A stretch of DNA of 64,000 bases from Neobacillus sp. DY30 (GTDB taxonomy: Bacteria; Bacillota; Bacilli; Bacillales; Cytobacillaceae), in assembly GCF_030123065.1 (NCBI RefSeq), contig NZ_CP126093.1, positions 1,492,001 through 1,556,000 on the forward strand, in the 5' to 3' direction. Below the pieces are notes generated by a model. It worked only from the letters and a program-made list of their open reading frames with translations, had not been told where the DNA came from and did not search any database. The position numbers and the translations under genes are program-made. The stretch's first letter is position 1; the number at the start of each line of letters is the position of its first letter. Below are positions 7,794 to 17,761 of the stretch, piece after piece.

Positions 7794-8972
7794 TTATTTT
7801 AAATTGTGTATTTTTATTGCTGCTGTCCCGAGCGTCTTCGCAGCTATTAACATGGCTTTCTCATCAATATCAAACTTTGGATGGTGGTGTGGATAACCTG
7901 GATTTGCACCAGGGGGCTTTGCGCCTGTGAAAAAGAAGGTACCTGGTACTTCCTTCAAGTAATAAGAAAAGTCTTCTCCACCCATTTGCAACTCAGATTC
8001 TTCAATCATTGTTACCTCGGGAACATCCTTAGCCGCAGCAACCAAAAACTCTGTTTCTTTTGAATGGTTGACGACTGCTGGATAACCTCTCTCATATAAA
8101 AATTTATAGGTGCTGCCAGACATTAGGCAGGTGCCTTGAATAATTCTCTCCATTTCGTCTTCGATGTATTGGCGAACATCATCATTAAAGGTGCGGACAG
8201 TCCCGATAAGCTTTGCTTTATCTGCAATTACGTTAAATGCATTTTCAGCGGTAAATGAACTAACTGTGACAACTGCAGACTCAACTGGATTTACTTTCCT
8301 GCTGACAATTTGCTGCAGATTTAAAACTAACTGTGAAGCAGTGACAATGGCATCCTTTGTCTTATGCGGCTGTGCACCATGACCGCCTTTCCCCTGAATA
8401 TCAATCTCAAAACGATCAGCTGCCGCCATAATCGGGCCGATTCGATATTGGATGGTCCCGGTCGGTTCGCTGGCCCATAAATGAGTTCCAAATATGACAT
8501 CAACACCATCTAAGCAGCCGTCCTCAATCATGCTGATGGCTCCACCTGGTGCATATTCCTCAGCATGCTGATGGATAAAGACATAGTTTCCTTCAAGGTC
8601 AGCCTTCAATTCATTAAGTACTTTTGCAAGGATAAGAAGAGTGGCAGTATGTCCATCATGTCCGCAGGCATGCATGACACCGGGAACTAAGGATCTATAG
8701 GGTACATCCTTTTCATCCTGAATAGGCAAAGCATCAAAATCAGCTCTTAATGCAACAGTTTTCCCTGGTTTGCTGCCATATACTTTTGCTACAACTCCAT
8801 TTCCTCCAATATTTCCTGTTACTTCTATTCCCAACTTTTCATAGAATTCCTTTATAAATAGAGCTGTATTATATTCTTGAAAGGATAATTCTGGATGTTG
8901 GTGCATAAACCTGCGTATCTTGACCATATCTTCATAGTAAGCTTCTAATTTTGAAAACAATTCCTTTAACAT
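7794..8972 (-). CDS. yhaA: M20 family metallopeptidase/amidohydrolase (YhaA type)
   Basis: A 392-residue amidohydrolase of the IAA-amino acid/N-acyl amino acid type. Metal ligands and catalytic residues are visible in HACGHDGHTA (about 102-111), HQHAEE (about 135-140, with the Glu pair) and the C-terminal HHHPKFD. A dimerisation domain fills about 185-300. Members remove acyl groups from amino acids or related amides; the substrate is unknown. Position beside ecsC matches yhaA of B. subtilis. GGAGG precedes the ATG. Confidence 0.9.
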   Translation of the reverse strand: MLKELFSKLEAYYEDMVKIRRFMHQHPELSFQEYNTALFIKEFYEKLGIEVTGNIGGNGVVAKVYGSKPGKTVALRADFDALPIQDEKDVPYRSLVPGVMHACGHDGHTATLLILAKVLNELKADLEGNYVFIHQHAEEYAPGGAISMIEDGCLDGVDVIFGTHLWASEPTGTIQYRIGPIMAAADRFEIDIQGKGGHGAQPHKTKDAIVTASQLVLNLQQIVSRKVNPVESAVVTVSSFTAENAFNVIADKAKLIGTVRTFNDDVRQYIEDEMERIIQGTCLMSGSTYKFLYERGYPAVVNHSKETEFLVAAAKDVPEVTMIEESELQMGGEDFSYYLKEVPGTFFFTGAKPPGANPGYPHHHPKFDIDEKAMLIAAKTLGTAAIKIHNLK

Positions 8973-9095
8973 AAGAAACCTCCGAACACCAAGTTTTTAA
9001 TCTCATTTTCAAACTATTTTAACACTTTTACACTATTATGTAGATTTAAAAGTAAGTTTTCTTTATAATTTTATAGAATTTAGATAGAAAGGATA

Positions 9096-9737
9096 ATGAA
9101 ACAAATGCTAAAAAGGGATTTTTCTACATACTTAGTTTTAGGCTTTGCAATCGTAATAGCACTCTATACTTCTATTAAAGTAGCTGCTAAACATACTTTT
9201 TGGTTAGATGATAAACTAGCGGACTTATTTGCTTATGTACCGGATACGCTTAACCCGTTTTTCCTTATTATAACTGAATTAGGGGATAAGAAGGGGATTG
9301 GCATTGTTGCCTTGATTGTTTTAGGCTGGTTATTGCTAATAAAACGAAATCTATTAGGTGCTGCTGCGATTGCTTTGAGTGTTGCTCTAGGAAATGAAGT
9401 CAATAAACTTCTCAAGGACCTGATTTCACGCCCAAGACCAGAGCTTGACCATCTGGCACATGTGGATAGCTTAAGTTTTCCAAGCGGACACGCAATGGTG
9501 GGATTGATTTTCTATTATTTTATTGCCTATCTTGCGCTGGAGGGGATGAAATCCGCAACTGCGAGAAGAATGGTTATTATCCTAGCCGTACTATTGCTAT
9601 TATTAATTGGAGCAAGTCGAATCATTCTTCAAGTCCATTACCCAACAGATGTCATTGGAGGGTTTGCTTTTGGCTATATTTGGGTGACCGCTTCCATATT
9701 TATTTATAATTTCTTTAAGAGGAGATTGAAAAAATAA
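9096..9737 (+). CDS. PAP2-family membrane phosphatase
   Basis: A 213-residue protein with six predicted membrane segments and the full acid phosphatase signature: KDLISRPRP at about 107-115, PSGH at about 129-132 and SRIILQVHYPTD at about 169-180. Such enzymes dephosphorylate lipid phosphates such as undecaprenyl diphosphate or phosphatidylglycerol phosphate on the outer face of the membrane. AAAGGATA sits close to the chosen ATG; a second in-frame ATG three codons on is possible. Confidence 0.88.
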   Translation: MKQMLKRDFSTYLVLGFAIVIALYTSIKVAAKHTFWLDDKLADLFAYVPDTLNPFFLIITELGDKKGIGIVALIVLGWLLLIKRNLLGAAAIALSVALGNEVNKLLKDLISRPRPELDHLAHVDSLSFPSGHAMVGLIFYYFIAYLALEGMKSATARRMVIILAVLLLLLIGASRIILQVHYPTDVIGGFAFGYIWVTASIFIYNFFKRRLKK

Positions 9738-9744
9738 CCACAAA

Positions 9745-9768
9745 AAAGAGGCTGCTGCCTCTTTCTTA
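9745..9768. terminator. Bidirectional terminator
   Basis: Eight-base arms AAAGAGGC and GCCTCTTT with a 4-base loop, flanked by A and T runs; it lies between the converging PAP2 and permease genes. Confidence 0.7.
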
Positions 9769-11163
9769 TATTATAAACATTGCGACAATCGTAGTAACTG
9801 CGAGACCGATTACTACTGGAAGTAAATTTCGCCTTGCTAACTCAAATGGGTCAACGTTACAAATAGCGGCTGCAGGGATTAACGCCCAAGGTACTAATGT
9901 TCCGCCCCCTACCCAAATAGCTGCAATTTGACCAAGTGCAGTTAGAGTAGCTACACCTTTACCAATGGCAGCTGCAAACAAGCCCGCGACTGAACCTGCA
10001 AGTGATATTCCTGAAAACCCAGATCCATCCAGCCCCGTAATTGCTCCTACAGTAGTAAGTGTTACTGCTCCAACCACTTTACTCAAAGGAACGATATTTG
10101 CTAACGCAATTCCAAGGTCGTTTACAATACCTTGAGAAGCATCTGGTAAAAAGTCACCGATTATTTTACCAAAACCCGCGTCACCTAAATAGAAGAATGC
10201 CGCAATTGGGATGACTGGACCAAAAACCTTGAAACCAAATGTGAACCCTTCAATCAAATAGCTTGTAGTTTTTTCAAGACCTTTATTTTTATGGCTGACC
10301 ATGGTGATTAGGAGGAGGATAAAAATAGATGTACCGCCGATTAATGCAGTAGCATCACCGCCAGTCAGATCAAGGATAAACATACCGGCTACGTCAATGG
10401 CGAATAATATCGGAATCAGAATGGCAAAGAATCGCTTTTGAAAAATGGTGAGGAGATTTTTCTCGTAAGTGGTTTCATTTGATGAATCTACAGGTACATA
10501 AGGGGTTGGCTGCAGGACACCATTTTTCATATCTCTTCTTAGGAAATAGAAGGCAGCGACAGTGGTCACAATCCCCATTACAAACACTAGAGGGATACTC
10601 GCATGGATGATATCACTGATTGGAATTCCGGCTGCATCAGAGGTTAATTTGGGCGCAGCCTGGATGACAAAGTCTCCTGATAAGGCTATACCGTGACCAA
10701 ACAAGTTCATCGCCATGGCAACACCCAAAGCTGGCAATCCTGCACGCAAGGCGACAGGAAGCAGAACGGCTCCTAATAGTGCCACAGCTGGGGACGGCCA
10801 AAAGAACCAGGAAATGACCATCATTAATATACCAATGGTCCAATATGCAAGCGCAGGGTTACGAATTAATTTTGTAAATGGTGAAATCATCACATCGTTT
10901 ATTCCGGTAGAAGTTAGGGTTTTGCTCATTGCCACAATAATGGAAATAACTAAGATGGTTGATAACAATTCAGTAATCGCATAAATAAAACTGTTGAAGA
11001 TGCTGCTAACTGAACTGCTTAAGGAGCCCGTTGCAGTAATAGCAATAAGGAATATACCGAGGATGCAAATTAGGGTGGTATCTCTTCGTTTGACCATAAA
11101 TCCGATAATAAGAGCAATAAAGACAACATATATCCAATGAAGAGCGGAAAGCTCGACAAGCAT
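9766..11163 (-). CDS. yhfA: Integral membrane permease, YhfA type
   Basis: A 465-residue protein with roughly twelve membrane segments and the two-fold layout of ion/organic anion permeases. Position two genes from yhaA and next to hmoB matches yhfA of B. subtilis, a transporter of unknown substrate. The start at 11163 is chosen over upstream ATGs because AAAGGAGG lies 7 bases before it; the first residues then are MLVELSALHW. No soluble domain is present. Confidence 0.78.
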   Translation of the reverse strand: MLVELSALHWIYVVFIALIIGFMVKRRDTTLICILGIFLIAITATGSLSSSVSSIFNSFIYAITELLSTILVISIIVAMSKTLTSTGINDVMISPFTKLIRNPALAYWTIGILMMVISWFFWPSPAVALLGAVLLPVALRAGLPALGVAMAMNLFGHGIALSGDFVIQAAPKLTSDAAGIPISDIIHASIPLVFVMGIVTTVAAFYFLRRDMKNGVLQPTPYVPVDSSNETTYEKNLLTIFQKRFFAILIPILFAIDVAGMFILDLTGGDATALIGGTSIFILLLITMVSHKNKGLEKTTSYLIEGFTFGFKVFGPVIPIAAFFYLGDAGFGKIIGDFLPDASQGIVNDLGIALANIVPLSKVVGAVTLTTVGAITGLDGSGFSGISLAGSVAGLFAAAIGKGVATLTALGQIAAIWVGGGTLVPWALIPAAAICNVDPFELARRNLLPVVIGLAVTTIVAMFII

Positions 11164-11352
11164 AAAATGACCTCCTTTCATCATCATCTAAGGACGAAAA
11201 TAGGTATTCGCCCTTGGATGTAATACAGAATATGAAAAAAGTTTTAGGTGGTGAGTGGTATTTATAATAATTCATTCATCAAGTGTGACCAAGAGAGAGT
11301 GATTACAAGGCGTTGTTTATGAGGCGAAACAGGCGGGGATTTTCATAAAAAT

Positions 11353-11376
11353 GGTCACAAGAGGATACTTGTGACC
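11353..11376 (-). terminator. Terminator of hmoB
   Basis: Nine-base perfect arms GGTCACAAG/CTTGTGACC at 11353-11361 and 11368-11376; on the minus strand they are followed by ATTTTTAT. Confidence 0.65.
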
Positions 11377-11384
11377 AACCATTA

Positions 11385-11876
11385 CTATTCAGCAGATATA
11401 GTATATTTACTGACATATGGTGCGCTTGTAAATATGTTTGAGTAATTAACATTTTCATAACTTTTTTTTATGCTAGAATCTAAAAGAGTTTTACTGTTTT
11501 CAAAGGTGAGTGCACTTTCCCAAGCCGTTAAGATTATATAAGTATTAGAGGATAACGGGCGAAAAATTCGGATTGCGTTTAGTCCCATCTCTTTCTCAAT
11601 CAGGTTCGGGAGATCCTTAAGCCGGTATTCAAATAGGGGCCTGCTTTCTTCTGGTACTGGAATGTTGTAAATGACAACATAGCCCTTCTTCTCAATTAAC
11701 CCAGATGACGCTAGTACCTCATATTTACTTGGTTCCTTAAAATGAGACGGTTTAGTGGTTTCATGTATCAGGAGGGCACTATCTTCGTTAACCATTGTCA
11801 CCATTGATTCAGCAGGATAACTCATTTCAATCCCCTTCAAGTATTCAAATGTTCCTGTGGTTATATATGCATTCAT
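11385..11876 (-). CDS. hmoB: Heme-degrading monooxygenase HmoB
   Basis: A 163-residue protein matching HmoB (YhgC) of B. subtilis in length, in the blocks SALLIHET, RPLFEYR and IRIFRPLSSNTYIILTAWES, and in position divergent from hemE. The C-terminal half is the antibiotic-biosynthesis-monooxygenase fold that opens the heme ring and frees iron. Sharing a divergent intergenic region with hemE places heme breakdown next to heme synthesis. GAGG lies before the ATG. Confidence 0.9.
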   Translation of the reverse strand: MNAYITTGTFEYLKGIEMSYPAESMVTMVNEDSALLIHETTKPSHFKEPSKYEVLASSGLIEKKGYVVIYNIPVPEESRPLFEYRLKDLPNLIEKEMGLNAIRIFRPLSSNTYIILTAWESALTFENSKTLLDSSIKKSYENVNYSNIFTSAPYVSKYTISAE

Positions 11877-11983
11877 TTTTATTACCTCATTCGTTTCATT
11901 TTCCTTACAAGGGTATGTTCCCTAACTTAAATAAATTCATTCCTCATTTTCCAACATTCCTTTTACATAAAAACGACTTTTTT

Positions 11984-12012
11984 TTGACACTTTCCATCGT
12001 AACCTGTACACA
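11984..12012 (+). promoter_or_regulatory. Possible promoter of hemEHY
   Basis: A perfect -35 TTGACA at 11984-11989 is followed after 17 bases by TACACA at 12007-12012, a weak -10 match. It is the best sigma-A candidate in the gap upstream of hemE. Confidence 0.35.
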
Positions 12013-12128
12013 AATAGGAATAATCGATATAGTGAAATCAATGCTATGGACTCTATAAAGTTTTTAATTTTATGCCACATATATTAAAATATAACGAGAC
12101 ATGTCTTTTGAAAGGTGGATTTATTTAC

Positions 12129-13175
12129 ATGACGAAGCAAATCAACGATACATTTTTAAAAGCAGCAAGAGGAGAAAAGACTGATCACGTGCCAGTTTGG
12201 TACATGCGTCAAGCAGGACGCTCACAGCCGGAGTATAGAGAAATTAAAGAAAAGTACTCATTGTTTGAAATTACTCACCAGCCTGAGCTATGTGCGTATG
12301 TAACCCGCCTTCCAGTAGAGCAGTACAATGTTGATGCAGCTATTCTTTATAAAGATATCATGACACCGCTGCCAGCAATTGGTATGCAGGTGGAAATAAA
12401 ATCTGGGATTGGTCCTGTCATTGACAATCCAATCACATCTTTAGCAGATGTTGAAAAACTAGGTGAGCTTCATCCCGAAGATGACGTTCCTTACGTATTA
12501 GATACCATTAAATTATTAACCCAAGAACAATTGTCAGTTCCTTTAATTGGGTTTTCTGGGGCGCCTTTCACACTCGCTAGTTATATGATTGAAGGGGGGC
12601 CTTCGAAAAACTATAATAAGACAAAAGCATTTATGTACTCGGAACCAAAGGCGTGGTTCGCTCTAATGGAAAAACTTGCGGACATGATTATTACATATGT
12701 AAAATCACAGATTAAGGCAGGAGCTAAAGCTATTCAAATCTTTGATTCCTGGGTTGGAGCGTTAAATGTTGAGGACTACCGTTACTTTATAAAGCCTGTC
12801 ATGAATAGAATTTTTACAGAGCTGAGAGAAGAGAATGTGCCGCTAATTATGTTTGGAGTAGGTGCGAGTCATCTTGCTTTAGAGTGGAATGACCTCCCGC
12901 TTGATGTAGTTGGTTTGGACTGGCGTTTGCCTATCCAGCAAGCAAGAGGAATGGGTATTCATAAAACTGTTCAGGGTAATCTTGATCCAGCCATCCTGTT
13001 ATCACCTTGGGAAGTAATTGAAGAAAGAGCTAAGGCGATTCTAGACCAAGGGATGGCTCAGGGCGGCTATATCTTTAACCTTGGACATGGTGTATTCCCA
13101 TCGGTCAACCCGGCCACACTGAAAAAATTAACCTCATTTGTCCATGAGTATTCTGCATCAAAACTAAGCAGATAA
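12129..13175 (+). CDS. hemE: Uroporphyrinogen decarboxylase
   Basis: HemE removes four carboxyl groups from uroporphyrinogen III to make coproporphyrinogen III. The 348-residue product has the N-terminal signature [14 protein letters not shown] at about 22-35, the [19 protein letters not shown] block and the C-terminal NLGHGVFP. The start is placed at 12129, 19 codons inside the longest frame, because AAAGGTGG lies 10 bases upstream and homology begins here. First gene of hemE-hemH-hemY. Confidence 0.97.
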   Translation: MTKQINDTFLKAARGEKTDHVPVWYMRQAGRSQPEYREIKEKYSLFEITHQPELCAYVTRLPVEQYNVDAAILYKDIMTPLPAIGMQVEIKSGIGPVIDNPITSLADVEKLGELHPEDDVPYVLDTIKLLTQEQLSVPLIGFSGAPFTLASYMIEGGPSKNYNKTKAFMYSEPKAWFALMEKLADMIITYVKSQIKAGAKAIQIFDSWVGALNVEDYRYFIKPVMNRIFTELREENVPLIMFGVGASHLALEWNDLPLDVVGLDWRLPIQQARGMGIHKTVQGNLDPAILLSPWEVIEERAKAILDQGMAQGGYIFNLGHGVFPSVNPATLKKLTSFVHEYSASKLSR

Positions 13176-13245
13176 ATACTTCTTCGAGTGTTTATATTGG
13201 TAAGATAAGTGTCTTTTTGGCACAATATAATATGCATGAAAAGAG

Positions 13246-13270
13246 AGGGCCCTAAACAATTAGCGGCCCT
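13246..13270 (+). other. Stem-loop between hemE and hemH
   Basis: AGGGCC at 13246-13251 pairs with GGCCCT at 13265-13270, followed by TTTAAAT; a second short pairing (AGCCT with AGGCT) follows in the 177-base gap. It could be a weak attenuator or an mRNA processing site; no ligand-binding motif is recognised. Confidence 0.3.
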
Positions 13271-13352
13271 TTAAATCCTGATATAAGCCTGTGATAGACA
13301 AAATCCCTATCAAAGGCTGAAAGCGGCCAGATATTAAAATGAGGTGCGGAAA

Positions 13353-14303
13353 ATGACGAAAAAGAAAATGGGATTACTCGTAATGGCATACGGAACCCCC
13401 TATCATTTAGATGACTTGGAACGTTACTATACACATATACGGCATGGCAGAAAGCCTACCCCAGAAATGATTGAAGAATTAAGGAATCGGTATGAGGCCA
13501 TAGGAGGTATTTCACCATTAGCTAAAATTACTATGGAGCAGGCGAAAAAACTCGAAGAGCATATTAATCAGGTTCAAGATGAAATACAGTTCAAAATGTA
13601 TCTTGGCTTAAAGCATATTGAACCTTTTATCGAGGATGCGGTTAAGGAAATGCATTCAGATGGAATTAAAGAGGCTGTTAGTATTGTTTTGGCGCCTCAT
13701 TATTCAACTTTCAGTATTAAGTCCTATAATAACCGGGCAAATGAAGAAGCTGAAAAGCTCGGAGGCATTACGATTATATCCGTTGACAGCTGGTATAATG
13801 AACCAAAATTTATTCACTACTGGGCAGGTAAGATTAAGGAAATATATGACCAAATGCCTCAAGAAGAAAAAGATGAGGCTATGATGATTGTTTCTGCCCA
13901 TAGTCTGCCGGAGAAAATCTTACAGTTTGGTGATCCTTATCCAAGCCAGCTTCAGGAAACCGCTGATCTGATTGCAAAACAAGCTGGTATCACTAAATAT
14001 ACGATTGGCTGGCAAAGTGCAGGGAACACACCTGATCCATGGTTAGGGCCAGATGTGCAAGATTTAACGAGGAACTTAGCAAAAGAACATCCATACAAAG
14101 CATTTGTTTACGCGCCAGTTGGATTTGTGTCTGAACACTTGGAAGTCCTTTATGATAACGATTACGAGTGTAGAATAGCAGCCGAGGAAGTAGGAGCGAA
14201 ATACTATCGTCCTGAAATGCCGAACGCACATGCCGATTTAATAGATGCCATGACAACAGTTATTTTAGAAAAATTAGCAAACCGAAGCAATCAGACTAAA
14301 TGA
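13353..14303 (+). CDS. hemH: Coproporphyrin III ferrochelatase
   Basis: A monofunctional ferrochelatase of 316 residues that inserts iron into coproporphyrin III in the Gram-positive heme route. The catalytic His is in [10 protein letters not shown] at about 180-190 and the acidic metal-binding residue in [13 protein letters not shown] near 260. The ATG at 13353 is preferred to an upstream GTG because GAGGTG lies 6 bases before it. The 16-base gap to hemY indicates one transcript. Confidence 0.96.
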   Translation: MTKKKMGLLVMAYGTPYHLDDLERYYTHIRHGRKPTPEMIEELRNRYEAIGGISPLAKITMEQAKKLEEHINQVQDEIQFKMYLGLKHIEPFIEDAVKEMHSDGIKEAVSIVLAPHYSTFSIKSYNNRANEEAEKLGGITIISVDSWYNEPKFIHYWAGKIKEIYDQMPQEEKDEAMMIVSAHSLPEKILQFGDPYPSQLQETADLIAKQAGITKYTIGWQSAGNTPDPWLGPDVQDLTRNLAKEHPYKAFVYAPVGFVSEHLEVLYDNDYECRIAAEEVGAKYYRPEMPNAHADLIDAMTTVILEKLANRSNQTK

Positions 14304-14319
14304 AAGAAGGTTGACATCC

Positions 14320-15741
14320 GTGACGGAAGAAAAAAAGAAGGTAGCCATTATTGGGGGCGGAATAGCGGGCCTAACTGCAGCATTCTACCTTCAAAAAATC
14401 GTTAATGATAAAAAGCTGCCTCTTGAAATCAAACTGATCGAAGCTTCACAACGTCTCGGAGGTAAAATGCAGACCGTTAAAAGAGACGGTTTCATCATTG
14501 AAAGAGGTCCGGATTCCTTCTTAGCTAGAAAAACCAGCATGATTAAACTTGCTAAGGAAGTAGGGATGGAGGAGCAGCTAGTATCTAATTCGACAGGGAA
14601 ATCTTATGTGCTGGTAAATGACAAACTCTATTCGATGCCCGGTGGCTCGATTATGGGAATCCCGACTGAAATAGGGCCATTTATCACGACCGGTTTGTTT
14701 TCAGTACCAGGTAAACTAAGAGCAGCTGCCGATTTTATTTTACCAAGATCGGCAAGAAATAGTGATCAGTCTTTAGGTGAATTTTTTCGAAGAAGGCTGG
14801 GCGATGAGGTAGTTGAAAATTTGATAGAACCATTATTGTCGGGGATTTATGCCGGTGATATTGATCAAATGAGTTTAATGTCAACTTTTCCACAATTCTA
14901 TGAGGTTGAACAAAAATATCGCAGTCTCATTCTGGGAATGAAAAAAAACACACCAGCAAAACCGAAGACGCAACAACCTGCCGAAAGGAATAAAGGTGCT
15001 TTTTTAACGTTTAAATCGGGTCTTCAGTCCTTTGCAGAAGGTATTGAAGCGAAACTTGATCCGAATTCCTTATTAAAAGGGCACCGAGTCGATAGTATTA
15101 CTAAGTCAGATAATCAATATGAGATTTATTTAAATAACGGTGAAACATTAAATGCTGATTGTATTATTGCTGCAACACCTCATAAAATAACACAATCCAT
15201 GTTCTCGGCCTATCGATTTTTTGACCCTTTCAAGTCAGTACCATCTACATCTGTTGCAACGGTGGCACTGGCATTTCCTGAGGAGGCCATAACAAATGAG
15301 ATTGATGGAACGGGTTTTGTTGTCTCTAGAAATGGTGATTATTCTATAACAGCTTGTACATGGACCCATAAAAAATGGGCACATTCAACTCCAAAAGGCA
15401 AGGTGCTGCTGCGCTGCTATGTAGGGAGAGCCGGGGATGAAACGATTGTTGACCTTTCTGATGATAGAATTATTCAAATCGTTCTAGATGATTTAAGCAA
15501 GACAATGAATATTGGTATGCAGCCTGATTTTGCTGTTGTTTCACGCTGGAAGGATTCTATGCCGCAGTATACAGTGGGACACAAACAGCGGCTAGAGACC
15601 ATTAGACAGCATATAAAATCGGAGCTGCCAGGTGTCTTTTTAGCCAGTGCCTCTTTCGGCGGAGTAGGACTTCCTGATTGTATTGACCAAGGTGAAGAAG
15701 CTGTAAAAGGGGTATTAGAGTATCTCAATGTCAAAGAATAA
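14320..15741 (+). CDS. hemY: Coproporphyrinogen III oxidase HemY/CgoX
   Basis: An FAD-dependent oxidase of 473 residues that turns coproporphyrinogen III into coproporphyrin III before iron insertion. The FAD-binding GGGIAGLTAAFYL is near the N-terminus, and the C-terminal SFGGVGLPDCIDQG completes the FAD site. Start GTG at 14320 is chosen over a TTG three codons earlier because AGAAGG lies 9 bases upstream. HemQ, which would finish the pathway, is not in the window. Confidence 0.96.
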   Translation: MTEEKKKVAIIGGGIAGLTAAFYLQKIVNDKKLPLEIKLIEASQRLGGKMQTVKRDGFIIERGPDSFLARKTSMIKLAKEVGMEEQLVSNSTGKSYVLVNDKLYSMPGGSIMGIPTEIGPFITTGLFSVPGKLRAAADFILPRSARNSDQSLGEFFRRRLGDEVVENLIEPLLSGIYAGDIDQMSLMSTFPQFYEVEQKYRSLILGMKKNTPAKPKTQQPAERNKGAFLTFKSGLQSFAEGIEAKLDPNSLLKGHRVDSITKSDNQYEIYLNNGETLNADCIIAATPHKITQSMFSAYRFFDPFKSVPSTSVATVALAFPEEAITNEIDGTGFVVSRNGDYSITACTWTHKKWAHSTPKGKVLLRCYVGRAGDETIVDLSDDRIIQIVLDDLSKTMNIGMQPDFAVVSRWKDSMPQYTVGHKQRLETIRQHIKSELPGVFLASASFGGVGLPDCIDQGEEAVKGVLEYLNVKE

Positions 15742-15745
15742 AAGT

Positions 15746-15775
15746 GAAGCTGTTTTCTAAATAGCTTCTTTTTTG
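15746..15775 (+). terminator. Terminator of the hemEHY operon
   Basis: GAAGCT and AGCTTC at 15746-15751 and 15763-15768, followed by TTTTTT. Confidence 0.75.
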
Positions 15776-15840
15776 TCTAGTACTAGCAGCCTAAACTATG
15801 CGGTTCCGCTTTTCTATTTAATAAAGAGGGGGAATTTTAG

Positions 15841-16575
15841 TTGAAGTTAACAACAATTGGTTTTTGGGGTGGATATCCAAAACAAAATGGTGCAAGCTCT
15901 GGATATATACTTGAGCATGATGAATTTAAACTGTTGATTGACTGTGGCAGTGGTGTCCTCGCGAAAATGCAAAATATCATTCAGCCGGAAGAGCTGGATG
16001 CTGTTTTAATTTCTCACTACCACCCAGACCATATTGCGGATATAGGGGTTCTGCAGCATGCACGGTTGATTCAGGGCTTTTTAGGAAAGAGTTTTCCTAC
16101 ATTACCTATCTATGGACATTCATTGGACCAAGTGGAATTTGCAAAATTAACCTATAAAGAAATTACGAAGGGAATTGCATATTCACCTAATGATGTACTT
16201 ACTGTTGGACCCTTCCAGGTAACATTCTTAAAAACTGATCATCCAGTGTCTTGCTATGCAATGAGGATTGACGTGAACGGAAAGTCAATCGTTTACACAG
16301 CAGATAGTTCCTTTAAAGAAGAATTTATTGATTTTACTAAAGGCGCTGACCTATTATTATGTGAATGTAATTTCTATCAACATCAAAATGGGAAGTCTGC
16401 AGGTCATATGAATAGCACTGATGCAGGAAGATTTGCTTCCAGAGCAGGTGTTAAACAATTAATCTTAACTCATCTCCCGCATTACGGAGATTTATCAAAG
16501 CTTATTAGTGAAGCGGGTGAAGAATATACTGGTATAATAAGACTAGCAGGAGAATTTCAAACCATCTCACTATAA
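15841..16575 (+). CDS. yhfI: Metallo-beta-lactamase fold hydrolase YhfI
   Basis: A 244-residue metal-dependent hydrolase close to ribonuclease Z and phosphodiesterase-type enzymes. The metal motif SHYHPDHIAD is at about residues 60-69; further ligands are the Asp of YTADSS and the His of LTHLPHYG. Start codon is TTG, supported by GAGGGGG 8 bases upstream. Followed by lplJ after 15 bases, as in B. subtilis (yhfI-lplJ). The substrate is unknown. Confidence 0.88.
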   Translation: MKLTTIGFWGGYPKQNGASSGYILEHDEFKLLIDCGSGVLAKMQNIIQPEELDAVLISHYHPDHIADIGVLQHARLIQGFLGKSFPTLPIYGHSLDQVEFAKLTYKEITKGIAYSPNDVLTVGPFQVTFLKTDHPVSCYAMRIDVNGKSIVYTADSSFKEEFIDFTKGADLLLCECNFYQHQNGKSAGHMNSTDAGRFASRAGVKQLILTHLPHYGDLSKLISEAGEEYTGIIRLAGEFQTISL

Positions 16576-16590
16576 GAAGGGGAAAATAAT

Positions 16591-17577
16591 ATGTTATTTA
16601 TTGATAATAAAGGGATTACCGATCCAAGAGTAAATCTTGCAATTGAAGAGTACGCCTTAAAAAATCTCGATATCAATGAAACCTATTTATTATTCTACAT
16701 AAATGAGCCATCGATTATTATTGGAAAAAACCAAAATTCGGTAGAAGAAATTAATACGGAATATGTTGAGCGAAATGGTATCCATGTGGTCCGCAGATTG
16801 TCTGGCGGAGGAGCCGTCTATCACGATCTGGGCAATCTTAATTATAGCTTCATCACAAAAGATGATGGTGATAGCTTTCATAATTTCCGTAAATTTACAG
16901 AACCGGTCATTGCAGCACTGAAACAGATGGGAGTTAATGCAGAATTGAGTGGAAGAAATGATATTTTAGCTGAAGGCAGGAAAATATCAGGCAATGCTCA
17001 ATTCTCAACAAAGGGGCGTATGTTCACCCATGGAACGCTTCTTTTTAAATCGGAAATGGATCACATTGTCTCGGCATTAAGAGTGAAAAAGGATAAAATT
17101 GAATCCAAGGGAATTAAGTCCGTTCGGAGTCGAGTGGCTAATATTTCAGAATTTTTGACTGAAGAATGGACAATAGAAGAGTTTCGTGCAGCGTTGCTGA
17201 AGTCTATTTTTCAAGGGGAAGAAGTAACAGAATACGTGCTAACCGAAGATGATTGGGAGAAAATCCATCAACTTTCCAAGGAGCGCTACCAAAATTGGGA
17301 TTGGAATTATGGTAAATCACCGAAATTTAATCTCCAACATTCCCATCGTTTCCCAGTGGGACAAATTGATGTCCGCTTAGATGTTGAAAAAGGAATTATT
17401 GAAAACTGTAAAATCTATGGTGACTTTTTTGGTGTTGGCGATGTTAGTGATGTTGAAAATAAACTAAAGCATGTTCGCTACGGAAAGAACGATATAGAAG
17501 CAGCACTTAAAGATGTCGACACAACTTATTATTTTGGAAATGTATTAAAAGAAGATTTTATCAACTTAATTTATTAA
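16591..17577 (+). CDS. lplJ: Lipoate-protein ligase LplJ
   Basis: LplJ attaches scavenged lipoate to the GcvH and E2 proteins of oxidative dehydrogenases using ATP. The 328-residue product carries RRLSGGGAVYHDLGNLNYSF at about 71-90 and the lysine-containing GRKISGNAQ at about 129-137. A C-terminal accessory domain fills about 250-328. AGAAGGGG lies upstream of the ATG. Confidence 0.96.
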   Translation: MLFIDNKGITDPRVNLAIEEYALKNLDINETYLLFYINEPSIIIGKNQNSVEEINTEYVERNGIHVVRRLSGGGAVYHDLGNLNYSFITKDDGDSFHNFRKFTEPVIAALKQMGVNAELSGRNDILAEGRKISGNAQFSTKGRMFTHGTLLFKSEMDHIVSALRVKKDKIESKGIKSVRSRVANISEFLTEEWTIEEFRAALLKSIFQGEEVTEYVLTEDDWEKIHQLSKERYQNWDWNYGKSPKFNLQHSHRFPVGQIDVRLDVEKGIIENCKIYGDFFGVGDVSDVENKLKHVRYGKNDIEAALKDVDTTYYFGNVLKEDFINLIY

Positions 17578-17584
17578 AGTTTAG

Positions 17585-17615
17585 CACGGTGAAACAGTCA
17601 CCGTGTTTTTCTTTT
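17585..17615 (+). terminator. Terminator of lplJ
   Basis: CACGGTGA and TCACCGTG at 17585-17592 and 17598-17605, followed by TTTTTCTTTTT. Confidence 0.85.
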
Positions 17616-17761
17616 TGGTAGGTATACAGAGACAAGGTATAAATCCTTTTCGCAAAAGACGACTAATTTCGTGATATGTGTAAAAATGTCATACAAAACT
17701 CAAATTCCTTCATAACATATAGGGCGTTCATCTTTGTCAGGGGAAAATAGGAGTGAGGATA

